Position numbers and translations under genes: made by a program. 64,000 nucleotides of DNA from the NCBI RefSeq assembly GCF_021952865.1, contig NZ_CP040792.1:1426001-1490000 (forward strand), written 5' to 3'. The notes under the pieces were generated by a model that saw only the letters and a list, made by a program, of their open reading frames with translations, was not told where the DNA came from and made no database searches. The stretch is from Clavibacter californiensis (lineage in GTDB: Bacteria > Actinomycetota > Actinomycetes > Actinomycetales > Microbacteriaceae). How positions within the stretch are numbered: the stretch's first letter is position 1; the number at the start of each line of letters is the position of its first letter. Shown here in pieces: positions 45,531-53,500 of this stretch.

Positions 45531-45559
45531 TTGACGCGAGCGAGTTACACCGGTGTAAT
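45531..45559 (+). promoter_or_regulatory. Consensus-like promoter of the whiB gene (TTGACG-N17-TGTAAT)
   Basis: TTGACG at 45531-45536, a 17-nt spacer and TGTAAT at 45554-45559, the best vegetative-type promoter in the window. Predicted start near 45566, leaving a leader of about 49 nt with GGGGAG before the ATG at 45615. It excludes the in-frame ATGs at 45561 and 45567 as main starts. Confidence 0.75.
45545..45558. promoter_or_regulatory. Perfect 14-bp palindrome over the whiB -10 element
   Basis: TTACACCGGTGTAA is fully self-complementary and covers most of the -10 hexamer, an ideal repressor site. The regulator is unknown; it could be a GntR, MarR or TetR-type protein encoded elsewhere. 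Confidence 0.65.
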
Positions 45560-45614
45560 TATGACGATGAGCTGGGGCCGGCCGGGCGCCCCGCCCACGT
45601 GGGGAGATCGTGAC

Positions 45615-45932
45615 ATGGCACTACCTGAGTACCACGCCGGAGTCCCCGACGACTGGTTCGTCGACCCCGTCCGACTCGGGGTCCCCGGCGTCCGCAGCGT
45701 CGACGACGGCAATCCGCTCGCGTGGCAGGCCGACTCGCTCTGCGCGCAGACCGACCCCGAGGCGTTCTTCCCCGAGAAGGGCGGATCCACCCGCGACGCC
45801 AAGAAGATCTGCGGATCGTGCGAGGTGCGCAGCGAGTGCCTGGAGTACGCGCTCGAGAACGACGAGCGATTCGGCATCTGGGGCGGCCTCTCCGAGCGCG
45901 AGCGCCGCAAGCTCCGCAAGCGCGCGGTCTGA
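45615..45932 (+). CDS. whiB2: WhiB family iron-sulfur transcriptional regulator (WhiB2-like)
   Basis: 105 aa. Four cysteines (43, 66, 69, 75) in the spacing C-x22-C-x2-C-x5-C bind a [4Fe-4S] cluster. Signature stretches are LCAQTDPEAFFPEKGGSTRD and the turn FGIWGGLSERERRKLRKR that contacts sigma factor and DNA. The sequence around the cluster is close to mycobacterial WhiB2/WhmD, which controls septation and division. The start at 45615 is supported by GGGGAG 8 nt upstream and by the promoter position; a longer reading from 45561 would begin inside the promoter. The neighbouring block to 52817 is conserved in actinobacteria. Confidence 0.92.
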   Translation: MALPEYHAGVPDDWFVDPVRLGVPGVRSVDDGNPLAWQADSLCAQTDPEAFFPEKGGSTRDAKKICGSCEVRSECLEYALENDERFGIWGGLSERERRKLRKRAV

Positions 45933-46009
45933 TCCGGCCGTCCGGGCCGACGTGGCCCCCGGCTTCCGGCGCGCCGTCCCGCTGCGGCGGATCCCCACCG
46001 CGCACCACG

Positions 46010-46015
46010 TAGGGT
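46010..46015 (+). promoter_or_regulatory. -10-like element (TAGGGT) of the giant glycosyltransferase gene
   Basis: TAGGGT 10 nt before the ATG at 46026, suggesting a very short leader of about 4 nt. Same hexamer as before galE and the TetR gene. Confidence 0.4.
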
Positions 46016-46025
46016 CTCCCCTGTC

Positions 46026-49000
46026 ATGCAGCCACGAGTAACCGCGATCCTCGTCGCCCACGAGGGCGCGCAGTTCCTCGACCGGACCCTCCAGGCCCTC
46101 GCCGCGCAGACGCGCCGCCCCGATCAGGTGGTCGCGGTCGACCTCGGCTCCCGTGACGGATCCGCCGCCCTGCTCGCGGCGTCCGACCCCACGCGCATGG
46201 TGCAGGCCCCGGCGCGGATGACCTTCGGACAGGCCGTCGACCAGGCCGTCCGGGTGATCCCCGCGCCCGAGGGCGACCACGAGCTGCTCTGGCTGCTGTC
46301 GGCCGACAACGCGCCAGCGCCCGATGCGCTCGAGCGCCTGCTCGCCGCGATCGAGGCGTCGCCGAGCGTCGCCGTCGCCGGCCCGAAGCTCATGGAGTGG
46401 GACCACCCCGGCTACATCCACGAGCTCGGGACGACGCTCACGACGCTCGGCGCGGCCGTGCCCGTCGTCGACGTCGAGCTCGACCAGGCGCAGTACGACG
46501 ACATGAGCGACGTCCTCGGCGTCGCCGCGGGCGGCATGCTCGTGCGGCACCGCCTCTGGGACGAGCTCGGCGGGTTCGACGACGCGCTGCCCGTCATCGA
46601 CGACGCGCTCGACCTCTGCGTCCGCGCACGACTCGCCGGCCACCGCGTCGTGGTCGTCCCGGCCGCGCGCGTCGCCTCGGCGGGCGACGCCGCCCCCGGC
46701 ACCGCCTTCCTGGGCAAGCGGACCCCGCGTCGCCGGCGCCGTCGCCTGCGCAGGCAGGCGCAGCTGCACCGCCGCCTCTCCTACGCGCCGCCGGCAGCCG
46801 TCCCGTTCCACTGGCTCTCGCTCGTGCCGCTGGCCATCCTGCGCGCGCTGCTGCAGATGCTCCGCAAGCGGCCCACCGCCGCGCCGGGCGAGATCGGCGC
46901 TGCCGTGCGGGTGGCCGTCGCGCCCGGGCGGATCCGCGCCAGCCGCCGCCGCCTCGCCGCCAGCCGGACGGCGCCGTGGTCGAGCATCGCGTCGCTCCGC
47001 CAGCCCCTCGCGGTCGGCCGTCGCCGCCGGTCCCTGGCCCGGGAGCAGTACCGCGTCGAGCACATGGGCGTCACCGACGGCGTCGAGTTCCTCGCGACCG
47101 GCGGCGGATGGACCGTGCTCGCCGCGCTCCTCCTCTCCGCCGTCATGTGGCTGCCGCGGCTCACCGGCACGGCCCTCGTCGGCGGCCAGCTCCTGCCGCT
47201 CGGCCCGAGCGCCGGCGCGCTGTGGGCGCAGGTCGGCATCGGGGTCCGCGGATCCGGCGCCGGGCCCGTCGCCCCCTCCGACCCCTTCGCCTACGTGCTC
47301 GCCGTGCTCGGCAGCGTCACCGCGTGGGAGCCGTCGCTCGCCGTCCTCGGCCTGTTCGTGGCCGCCCTGCCGCTCGCCGCGCTCGCCGCCTGGCTGTGCG
47401 CCGCCCAGCTCACGCGGAACGCCTGGCTGCGCGCGCTCGCGGCCCTCGTCTGGACACTCGCGCCCACCCTGCTCGTCGCCCTCGGCGACGGCCGCCTGCC
47501 GGCCCTGCTCGCGCACCTGCTCCTCCCGTGGCTCGCGCTCGCGGTGCTGCGGGCGCCGCGCTCGTGGTCCGCCTCCGCCGTGGCGGGGATCCTGATGGCC
47601 GCCGTCGGCGCATCCGCCCCGTCGCTCGTGCCCGCCGTGCTCGTGCTCTGGCTCGTCGCCACGGTGCGGGCCGGACGCCGCGCCGGGCGGCTCGTCACGA
47701 TCCCCGTGCCGCTGCTCGCCCTCGTCGCGCCCCTCGTCGTCCACCGCGTGATGCAGGGGCAGCCGCTCGCGCTCGCCGCCGACCCGGCCGTCCCCGCCGG
47801 CTTCACGCCCGCCGACGTGCCCGGCCTCGCGCTGGGCTTCCCGACCGCTGGCCTCGGCGGCTGGTCCGCGTTCGTCGACGGCCTGGGCGCCGGCCTCCCC
47901 GCCTCCGTCCCGCTCCTCGTGGTCGCGGTGCTGGTCGCGCCGCTCGTGCTGGGCGCGATCGCGGCGCTCTTCCTCCGCGGATCGCACCGCGCGGCCCTCG
48001 CGCTCGGCGTCACGGTGCTCGGGTTCGCGACCGCGGTGCTCGCCGCGCGGACCGTGGTGCAGTCGACGGGATCCGACGTCGTCGCGGTCTGGCCCGGATC
48101 CGGCCTCAGCCTGCTCTGGCTCGGCCTCGCCGGCGCCCTCGTGCTCGGCTTCGCGACGCTCGGCCGCCGCTCGCTCGTGCCGGGGCTCGTGGCCGCCGTG
48201 ACCCTGGTCGTGCTCGCGCTGCCGCTCGTCTCGGCCGCTGTCGCCGGATCCACCGCCGTGCGCGCCACCACCGACACCTCGCTCCCCGGCCTCGTGGTCG
48301 CGGAGGCCGCGACGGATCCCGCCGTCGGCACGCTCGTGCTCCGCGCCGCGGACGACGGCTCGCTGTCCGCCGACGTCGAGCGCGGCGCCGGCCGCACGCT
48401 GGAGCAGGTCTCCACGGTCGACTCGACCATCGGCCCGCTGTCCGACACGCAGACGCGCGTCGCCGAGCTGGCGGGCAACGTCTCCTCCCGCTCCGGCCTC
48501 GACGCCACAGACGAGCTCCGCGCGCTCGGCATCAGCTACGTGCTCCTCGAGGCGCCGGCGGGCGATGCGGGGGCGGCCGTGCACGACCGCGCGCGCTCCG
48601 CCCTCGACGACGACCCGGTCTTCACGGCCGTCGGGCAGACCGAGGCCGGTCTCCTCTGGCGCTTCGTGGGCAGCGACGACCTCGTCGCCCAGGTCGCGGC
48701 GCCCGGCAACCTCGACGATCCGGGGCGCGCGGGCGTGCTCGCGGCGCAGGCGCTCGTGTTCGCGCTCACCCTGCTCCTGGCGATCCCCACCGGCGGCCTC
48801 GCGGCGGGCAGCCGTCCGCTGCCGGCCTACCGCGAGCCCGTCGCCGCCCCCGACTCGCGTCCGGCCGACGCCGAGGAGCCGCGGCCCGCGCACGACGACC
48901 GCGGCACCCCCGCGTACATCCACGAGCCGACCGGCGAGGCCGTGGAGGCCGCGTCCTTCGGCGACATCCGACAGGCGGGGGAGCGCCGCGCCGGCGACGA

Positions 49001-49103
49001 CGGGGAGGGCGACGTCGTCGTGCCCGCGCCGTCCGCCGACCGGGACGACGACCGCCCCCGCGGCACCGACGACGACCGCAGGAGGACAGATGGCCAGGCG
49101 TGA
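46026..49103 (+). CDS. Giant glycosyltransferase: GT2 domain fused to a polytopic membrane domain
   Basis: 1025 aa. Residues 1-~215 form a GT2 domain (VTAILVAHEGAQFLDRTLQAL, VAVDLGSRDGS, LWLLSADNAPAPDAL); the expected acidic DxD reads SADNA, so its metal site is atypical. A basic linker (RRRRRRLRRQ) is followed by about twelve membrane helices (~360-790 and one near 905) and an external domain (~745-895). The last ~100 residues are a hydrophilic acidic/arginine tail. It matches the GT2 protein found between WhiB and DUF5719 in many actinobacteria. Role unknown; envelope glycosylation is likely. Its end overlaps the DUF5719 gene by 14 nt. Confidence 0.82.
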   Translation: MQPRVTAILVAHEGAQFLDRTLQALAAQTRRPDQVVAVDLGSRDGSAALLAASDPTRMVQAPARMTFGQAVDQAVRVIPAPEGDHELLWLLSADNAPAPDALERLLAAIEASPSVAVAGPKLMEWDHPGYIHELGTTLTTLGAAVPVVDVELDQAQYDDMSDVLGVAAGGMLVRHRLWDELGGFDDALPVIDDALDLCVRARLAGHRVVVVPAARVASAGDAAPGTAFLGKRTPRRRRRRLRRQAQLHRRLSYAPPAAVPFHWLSLVPLAILRALLQMLRKRPTAAPGEIGAAVRVAVAPGRIRASRRRLAASRTAPWSSIASLRQPLAVGRRRRSLAREQYRVEHMGVTDGVEFLATGGGWTVLAALLLSAVMWLPRLTGTALVGGQLLPLGPSAGALWAQVGIGVRGSGAGPVAPSDPFAYVLAVLGSVTAWEPSLAVLGLFVAALPLAALAAWLCAAQLTRNAWLRALAALVWTLAPTLLVALGDGRLPALLAHLLLPWLALAVLRAPRSWSASAVAGILMAAVGASAPSLVPAVLVLWLVATVRAGRRAGRLVTIPVPLLALVAPLVVHRVMQGQPLALAADPAVPAGFTPADVPGLALGFPTAGLGGWSAFVDGLGAGLPASVPLLVVAVLVAPLVLGAIAALFLRGSHRAALALGVTVLGFATAVLAARTVVQSTGSDVVAVWPGSGLSLLWLGLAGALVLGFATLGRRSLVPGLVAAVTLVVLALPLVSAAVAGSTAVRATTDTSLPGLVVAEAATDPAVGTLVLRAADDGSLSADVERGAGRTLEQVSTVDSTIGPLSDTQTRVAELAGNVSSRSGLDATDELRALGISYVLLEAPAGDAGAAVHDRARSALDDDPVFTAVGQTEAGLLWRFVGSDDLVAQVAAPGNLDDPGRAGVLAAQALVFALTLLLAIPTGGLAAGSRPLPAYREPVAAPDSRPADAEEPRPAHDDRGTPAYIHEPTGEAVEAASFGDIRQAGERRAGDDGEGDVVVPAPSADRDDDRPRGTDDDRRRTDGQA

Positions 49104-50607
49104 CGCCATGCGCATCGCGACGCGCGTGACCACGGGGATCGTCGGCGTCGCCGTGCTCGGGGTCGTGGTGACCGGCGCGCTGCTGCTCCCGCCCGCCGCG
49201 GGTGATGCGAGCGCCCCCTCGGTGCTCGTGACGCCCGTCGTGACCGACCAGCAGCGCGTCTGCCCCGGCTCGCTCCTCCGTCCGCCCGCGGCGGACGCCA
49301 CGTCATCGACCACCGCGGTCGCCGTGGGGAGCGCCGCCGTGACGAGCGGATCCGCCGTGACCGGGTCGACCGGCGCCGCGCCGGCCGTCCGCACCTCGCG
49401 CATCGAGGCCCCCGAGGTGCAGGGCGGGGCGTCGAGCGCGCCCTCCGTCCTCGCCGTGGCGGGCGCCGTCGACGACGCCCCGACCGACCTCGCGGGCGCG
49501 GCGTCCGAGATCGCGACGGAGGGCGACCTCGCGGGGCTCGCCGCCACGTCGTGCTCCGAGGCCACCGCCGACGCGTGGCTCGTGGGCGGCGCGACGACCA
49601 CCGGCCGCACCACATTCGTCGTGCTGGACAACCTGTCCGGCGTCTCCTCCACCGTCGACCTCGCCATCACGGGCGAGGAGGGTGCCGTCAGCGCCCCCGG
49701 CGCGAGCGGCATCTCCGTGCCGGCCGGAGGCCGCCGCGTGCTCAGCCTCGCGGGCCTCGCCCCCGACCTCTCGTCCCCGGCCGTGCACGTCCAGAGCCGC
49801 GGCGGCCAGGTCGTCGCCCGGCTCGAGCAGAGCACGGTCCGCGGGCTCCTCGCCGGCGGCGTCGACTGGATCGGCCCAGCCGCCGCCCCGTCCACCGCGC
49901 TCACCATGACCGGCCTCCGCATCGACTCGCAGGCGGCGCCCGTGGCGCCCGTCGACGGCGGGGACGCGCCCCCCGCCGACGAGGGCGGGGCCGCCCCCGG
50001 GACCGGATCGGACGGCGGCGCCGACCCCGACCTCGTGACGGCCGTGCGCATCGTGGTCCCCGGATCCGAGGACGCCGACGTCAGCGTCAGCGTCGCCCCC
50101 GAGGAGGGCACGGACGGCACGGGGACCACGTTCACGCTGCAGGCCGACGCGGGCCGCACGATCGACGTGCCCGTCTCCGCCCTCCCCGACGGCCGCTACT
50201 CGGTCACCGTGCAGAGCTCGGCGCCTGTCACGGCGGCCGTGCGCAGCGTCTCGGGTGCGGCGGAGAGCGGCGCGACCGACTTCGCCTGGCTCCCGTCGGC
50301 GGAGGCGCTCTCGCGCGACGCGCTCGTGTCGGTGCCCGCGGGTCCCGCGCCGCTCCTGCACCTGCGGAACGCCGGCGACCAGGCGACGTCCGTCACGGCG
50401 CGCCCGACCGACGGCTCGGCGGCCGTCTCGCTCGACGTGCCCGCCGGATCCGAGGTCTCGGCCGCCGTGGAGGCAGGGAGCACCTACCTGCTCGAAGGCG
50501 CCGCCGGCCTCACCGCGACGGTGACCCTCGCCGAGCCCGGGCGATCCGCGGCGCTGCCCGTCGTGCCGGTGCTCCCGGCCGCGGACCCGTTGCGCGTCCA
50601 CCCCTGA
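49090..50607 (+). CDS. DUF5719 family membrane-anchored exported protein
   Basis: 505 aa. One N-terminal helix (ATRVTTGIVGVAVLGVVVTG, residues ~9-30) anchors or exports a large Ala/Ser/Thr/Val-rich beta-type extracytoplasmic domain. Features include QQRVCPGSLLR, which with LAATSCSEAT may form a disulfide, and FVVLDNLSGVSSTVDL. The ATG at 49090 has an ideal AGGAGG 4-5 nt upstream and lies inside the end of the preceding gene, so the two products are coupled and probably form a complex at the membrane. No catalytic motif is visible. Conserved in this position in actinobacteria; function unknown. Confidence 0.82.
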   Translation: MARRDAMRIATRVTTGIVGVAVLGVVVTGALLLPPAAGDASAPSVLVTPVVTDQQRVCPGSLLRPPAADATSSTTAVAVGSAAVTSGSAVTGSTGAAPAVRTSRIEAPEVQGGASSAPSVLAVAGAVDDAPTDLAGAASEIATEGDLAGLAATSCSEATADAWLVGGATTTGRTTFVVLDNLSGVSSTVDLAITGEEGAVSAPGASGISVPAGGRRVLSLAGLAPDLSSPAVHVQSRGGQVVARLEQSTVRGLLAGGVDWIGPAAAPSTALTMTGLRIDSQAAPVAPVDGGDAPPADEGGAAPGTGSDGGADPDLVTAVRIVVPGSEDADVSVSVAPEEGTDGTGTTFTLQADAGRTIDVPVSALPDGRYSVTVQSSAPVTAAVRSVSGAAESGATDFAWLPSAEALSRDALVSVPAGPAPLLHLRNAGDQATSVTARPTDGSAAVSLDVPAGSEVSAAVEAGSTYLLEGAAGLTATVTLAEPGRSAALPVVPVLPAADPLRVHP

Positions 50608-50682
50608 CGCCGGGCGTCCGGGCCGCCGTCGCCGCGGCATGCGCGCACGGGCGGACGCCTCACGCCCGTTCGGGATCCGGCG

Positions 50683-51126
50683 TCAGTGCGGGTCGTACCT
50701 GTCGGGGGCGAGGTCCCACGGGTCCTTGCCGAGCAGCTCTGCCACCGCGCGGTACACGCAGCCCTCGACGAGCGCCCGCTGGTGGTACTCGTCCTCCTCG
50801 TGCAGGTGCGCGAGGCGCTCGATGGGGAGCCGGTAGAAGATGACGCGGCGCTCGTCGGCGAGCACGCTCCAGCGGTCGATGCCGTCCCGCTCGCTGTTGC
50901 GGGCGGGCAGCGCGGCGACCTCGAACGAGACGCGGTCGAGCTCATCGGGCCAGAGGCCGCGGAGGTACTCGGCGGCGGACGCGATGGTCTGGTCGAAGAC
51001 GTCGGCGCGCGTGCGGAGCACCGGCAGCTCCGGACCGGTGACGGGGGAGCGGAGGCCGCGGCCGTGCCGATCCCGCCAGGAGCCCCGGATGGAGACGTGG
51101 CCTCCCCGGCGGCGCGATCGTGGCAT
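50683..51126 (-). CDS. Zincin-like metallopeptidase-family protein lacking HExxH
   Basis: 147 aa. A basic N-terminus (PRSRRRGGH) precedes a small alpha/beta domain with VFDQTIASAAEYLRGLWPDE, VSFEVAALP, RVIFYRLPIERLAH and RALVEGCVYRAVAELLGKDP. It matches the minimal zincin family (PF06262 group, e.g. Rv3259) in layout, but the helix that should carry HExxH reads VYRAVAELLG, with no zinc ligands, so peptidase activity is unlikely. It lies on the minus strand, divergent from DUF3499, the same arrangement as in mycobacteria. Role unknown. Confidence 0.8.
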   Translation of the reverse strand: MPRSRRRGGHVSIRGSWRDRHGRGLRSPVTGPELPVLRTRADVFDQTIASAAEYLRGLWPDELDRVSFEVAALPARNSERDGIDRWSVLADERRVIFYRLPIERLAHLHEEDEYHQRALVEGCVYRAVAELLGKDPWDLAPDRYDPH

Positions 51127-51156
51127 GGCCCCATCGTACGGCCCCGGGGTCGGCGG

Positions 51157-51162
51157 TAGTGT
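51157..51162 (+). promoter_or_regulatory. -10-like element (TAGTGT) of the DUF3499 gene
   Basis: TAGTGT 9 nt before the ATG at 51172, giving a leader of about 2-3 nt. It lies in the 45-nt gap divergent from the zincin-like gene. Confidence 0.4.
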
Positions 51163-51171
51163 GGGCCCGAC

Positions 51172-51387
51172 ATGACGAACAGGCCCTGCTCCCGCGTCGG
51201 CTGCACCGGCGGCGCCACGACCACCCTCACCTACGTCTACGCGGACTCCATGGCCGTCCTCGGTCCCCTCAGCCACGACTCCGAGCCGCACAGCTACGAT
51301 CTCTGCGACCGCCACGCGGCCCGTCTCTCGGCCCCGCAGGGCTGGCAGATCGTCCGGCACGGGGTGCTCGGTGAGGTAGGTTCCTGA
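51172..51387 (+). CDS. DUF3499 family protein
   Basis: 71 aa. CSRVGCTGGATTTLTYVYAD and VLGPLSHDSEPHSYDLCDRH are the whole-family signature, followed by RLSAPQGWQIVRH. Cys6, Cys11, Cys45 and His48 would make a plausible C2CH zinc site. The protein is shorter than mycobacterial homologues, which have a longer C-terminal tail. pmm starts 3 nt downstream, and the phosphomannomutase promoter is inside this gene, so co-expression is likely. Function unknown. Confidence 0.88.
   Translation: MTNRPCSRVGCTGGATTTLTYVYADSMAVLGPLSHDSEPHSYDLCDRHAARLSAPQGWQIVRHGVLGEVGS
51377..51382 (+). promoter_or_regulatory. Leaderless promoter -10 (TAGGTT) of the phosphomannomutase gene
   Basis: TAGGTT, 7 bases, then ATG at 51390. 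It lies in the last codons of the DUF3499 gene, so phosphomannomutase can be made from its own leaderless mRNA as well as by read-through. Confidence 0.45.
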
Positions 51388-51389
51388 GC

Positions 51390-52817
51390 ATGACGACGAC
51401 TCCCGCTGAGACGCTGACCGCCATCGTGAAGACCTACGACGTGCGAGGTCTTGTCGGGAGCCAGCTCACCGAGGAGCTGGTCACGGCCCTCGGCGCGGGC
51501 TTCGTGGACGAGCTCGGCGCGGCCGGTGGCGAGATCGTCGTCGGCCACGACATGCGCGACTCCTCTCCGTCCTTCGCGCAGGCGTTCGCCCGGGGCGCGA
51601 CGGCCCGCGGCGGGAACGTCCTCCTCATCGGGCTCTGCTCCACGGACGAGACCTACTTCGCGTCGGGATCCCTCGACGCCCCCGCGGTCATGTTCACCGC
51701 GAGCCACAACCCGGCCACCTACAACGGCCTCAAGTTCTCCCGCGCGGGCGCCCAGGGCATCAGCCTCGACACGGGCCTCGGCGCCATCCGCGACCGCGCC
51801 ATCGGCTTCCTGGCCGACGGCATCGCCGCGGTGGAGCCCGCGGGCCAGGTGCGGGAGCGCGACGTGCTCGCCGACTACGCGGGCTACCTGCGCCAGCTGG
51901 TCGACCTCTCCGGCATCCGCCCCCTGCGCGTCGTCGTCGACGCGGGCAACGGCATGGGCGGCATGACCGTCCCGGCCGTGCTCGGCACCGCGGCCGGCCT
52001 GCCCGAGCTGCCCATCGAGATCATCCCGCTGTACTTCGAGCTCGACGGCACCTTCCCCAACCACGAGGCGAACCCGCTCGAGCCGGCGAACCTCGTCGAC
52101 CTGCAGAAGGCGGTCGTCGAGCACGGCGCCGACCTCGGGCTCGCCTTCGACGGCGACGCGGACCGCTGCTTCGTCGTGGACGAGAAGGGCCAGGCGGTCA
52201 CGCCCAGCGCCGTCGCCGCCATCGTCGCGCTCCGCGAGATCTCGCGCGTGAAGGCGCAGTCGCCGGATGAGGCCGTCACGGTGCTGCACAACCTCATCAC
52301 CTCGCGCATCGTGCCCGAGACCATCGAGGCGGCGGGCGCCACGGCGGTCCGCACGCGCGTCGGCCACTCGCTCATCAAGGACCAGATGGCCGCCACCGGC
52401 GCCGTCTTCGGCGGCGAGCACTCCGCGCACTACTACTTCCGCGACTTCTGGGGCGCCGACAACGGCATGCTCGCCGCGATGCACCTGCTCGCGGAGTTCG
52501 GCCAGACCGACGGCCTCATGTCCGACCTCTCCGCGCGCTACACGCCGTACGCGCTGTCGGGCGAGATCAACAGCACGGTCGACGACGTGCCCGCCGCCTA
52601 CGAGCGCATCGTCGAGGCCTTCCGCGGCCGCGGCGAGTTCGACGAGCTCGACGGCCTCACGGTCGACGGCCCGGTCGGCGACGACGGATCCTTCTGGTGG
52701 TTCAGCGTCCGCCCCTCGAACACCGAGCCGCTCCTGCGCCTGAACGTCGAGGCGTCGACCGAGGCGAAGATGGCCGCCCTCCGCGACGAGCTCCTGGGGC
52801 TGATCCGCCGGGCCTGA
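51390..52817 (+). CDS. manB: Phosphomannomutase/phosphoglucomutase
   Basis: 475 aa. Alpha-D-phosphohexomutase: VKTYDVRGLVGSQLTEEL, the phosphoserine loop MFTASHNPATYNGLK, the metal site FDGDADRCF, the sugar-binding GGEHSAHYYF and the C-terminal phosphate loop RPSNTEPLLRLN are all intact. It interconverts mannose- or glucose-6-phosphate and the 1-phosphates, providing GDP-mannose and possibly NDP-glucose precursors. ManA at 43167 is the preceding step. A hairpin terminator follows. Confidence 0.95.
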   Translation: MTTTPAETLTAIVKTYDVRGLVGSQLTEELVTALGAGFVDELGAAGGEIVVGHDMRDSSPSFAQAFARGATARGGNVLLIGLCSTDETYFASGSLDAPAVMFTASHNPATYNGLKFSRAGAQGISLDTGLGAIRDRAIGFLADGIAAVEPAGQVRERDVLADYAGYLRQLVDLSGIRPLRVVVDAGNGMGGMTVPAVLGTAAGLPELPIEIIPLYFELDGTFPNHEANPLEPANLVDLQKAVVEHGADLGLAFDGDADRCFVVDEKGQAVTPSAVAAIVALREISRVKAQSPDEAVTVLHNLITSRIVPETIEAAGATAVRTRVGHSLIKDQMAATGAVFGGEHSAHYYFRDFWGADNGMLAAMHLLAEFGQTDGLMSDLSARYTPYALSGEINSTVDDVPAAYERIVEAFRGRGEFDELDGLTVDGPVGDDGSFWWFSVRPSNTEPLLRLNVEASTEAKMAALRDELLGLIRRA

Positions 52818-52836
52818 TCCCGTCTCCCGCACCACC

Positions 52837-52872
52837 ACGACGCCGCGTCCCTCCCGAGGGGTGCGGCGTCGT
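52837..52872 (+). terminator. Hairpin terminator after manB
   Basis: Perfect 10-bp arms (52837-52846 and 52863-52872) with a 16-nt loop, ending 20 bases or so before the first CsoR-like box. It isolates the copper module from the manB unit. Confidence 0.65.
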
Positions 52873-52894
52873 CGTGTCCGCCCGCTCGATGCAC

Positions 52895-52907
52895 ACCCCC
52901 AGGGGGT
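52895..52907. promoter_or_regulatory. CsoR-like operator box 1
   Basis: ACCCCCAGGGGGT: a perfect inverted repeat around a central A, in the C-run/G-run style of copper CsoR operators. Confidence 0.65.
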
Positions 52908-52916
52908 ATGCAGCGA

Positions 52917-52931
52917 TACCCCTTGGGGGTA
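52917..52931. promoter_or_regulatory. CsoR-like operator box 2
   Basis: TACCCC-TTG-GGGGTA: perfect 6-bp arms around 3 bases. Overlaps a TACCAT -10-like hexamer (52930-52935), so CsoR bound here would block transcription of csoR-copZ-copA. Boxes 1 and 2 are centred 23 bp apart, about two helical turns. Confidence 0.7.
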
Positions 52932-52958
52932 CCATGGACGGAACGGGAGGTGGCCACC

Positions 52959-53240
52959 ATGGTCGGGTACAGCGAGGGCAAGGACGACATCCTCAAGCGG
53001 CTGCGGCGCGCGGAGGGCCAGGTGCGCGGCATCGAGCGCATGGTCGAGTCCGACACGTACTGCATCGACGTGCTCACGCAGGTGTCCGCCGTGACGCGCG
53101 CCATGGAGACGGTCGCGCTCAAGCTGCTCGACGACCACCTCGCCCACTGCCTCGCGGAGGCCGCGCGCGAGGGCGGCCAGGTCGCGGACGACAAGGTGCG
53201 CGAGGCCTCCGCGGCCATCGCGCGGCTCGTCCGGTCCTGA
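52959..53240 (+). CDS. csoR: Copper-sensing transcriptional repressor CsoR
   Basis: 93 aa. All-helical CsoR/RcnR family: DILKRLRRAEGQVRGIERMV is the DNA-binding signature. Cys35, His60 and Cys64 reproduce the Cu(I) ligand set C-H-C, with Tyr34 beside it. Cu(I) binding releases the repressor from DNA. The ATG at 52959 has GGGAGG 8 nt upstream; the frame is open back to 52908 but that start lies in the operator. It is the first gene of a csoR-copZ-copA operon and is probably autoregulated. Confidence 0.93.
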   Translation: MVGYSEGKDDILKRLRRAEGQVRGIERMVESDTYCIDVLTQVSAVTRAMETVALKLLDDHLAHCLAEAAREGGQVADDKVREASAAIARLVRS

Positions 53241-53283
53241 TCCGCCGACGCCCGTCGACATCGAACGACCCGAAGGAGACCCC

Positions 53284-53499
53284 ATGACCACCACGACCTT
53301 CCCCGTCACCGGCATGACCTGCGCGCACTGCGTCGCGAGCGTCACCGAGGAGGTCGGCGAGCTGCCGGGCGTCGCGTCCGTCGCCGTCGACCTCGTCGCG
53401 GGCGGCGCATCCACCGTCACCGTGGAGAGCGATGCGCCGCTCGACCCCCAGGCCGTGCGCGCCGCGGTCGCCGAGGCCGGGTACGTCGCGGGGCTCTGA
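53284..53499 (+). CDS. copZ: Copper chaperone (heavy-metal-associated domain)
   Basis: 71 aa. A single HMA domain with the GMTCAHC motif (Cys13, Cys16) and the ferredoxin-like alternation ending in [12 protein letters not shown]. It carries Cu(I) to the ATPase encoded one base after its stop. GAAGGAGACCCC directly precedes the ATG, a strong ribosome site. A 43-nt gap follows csoR. Confidence 0.93.
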   Translation: MTTTTFPVTGMTCAHCVASVTEEVGELPGVASVAVDLVAGGASTVTVESDAPLDPQAVRAAVAEAGYVAGL

Positions 53500-53500
53500 C

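Noticed and set aside
45561-45614. Longer WhiB protein starting at ATG 45561 or 45567
   Set aside because: Both codons overlap or touch the predicted -10 and start site; the ATG at 45615 has a proper ribosome site.
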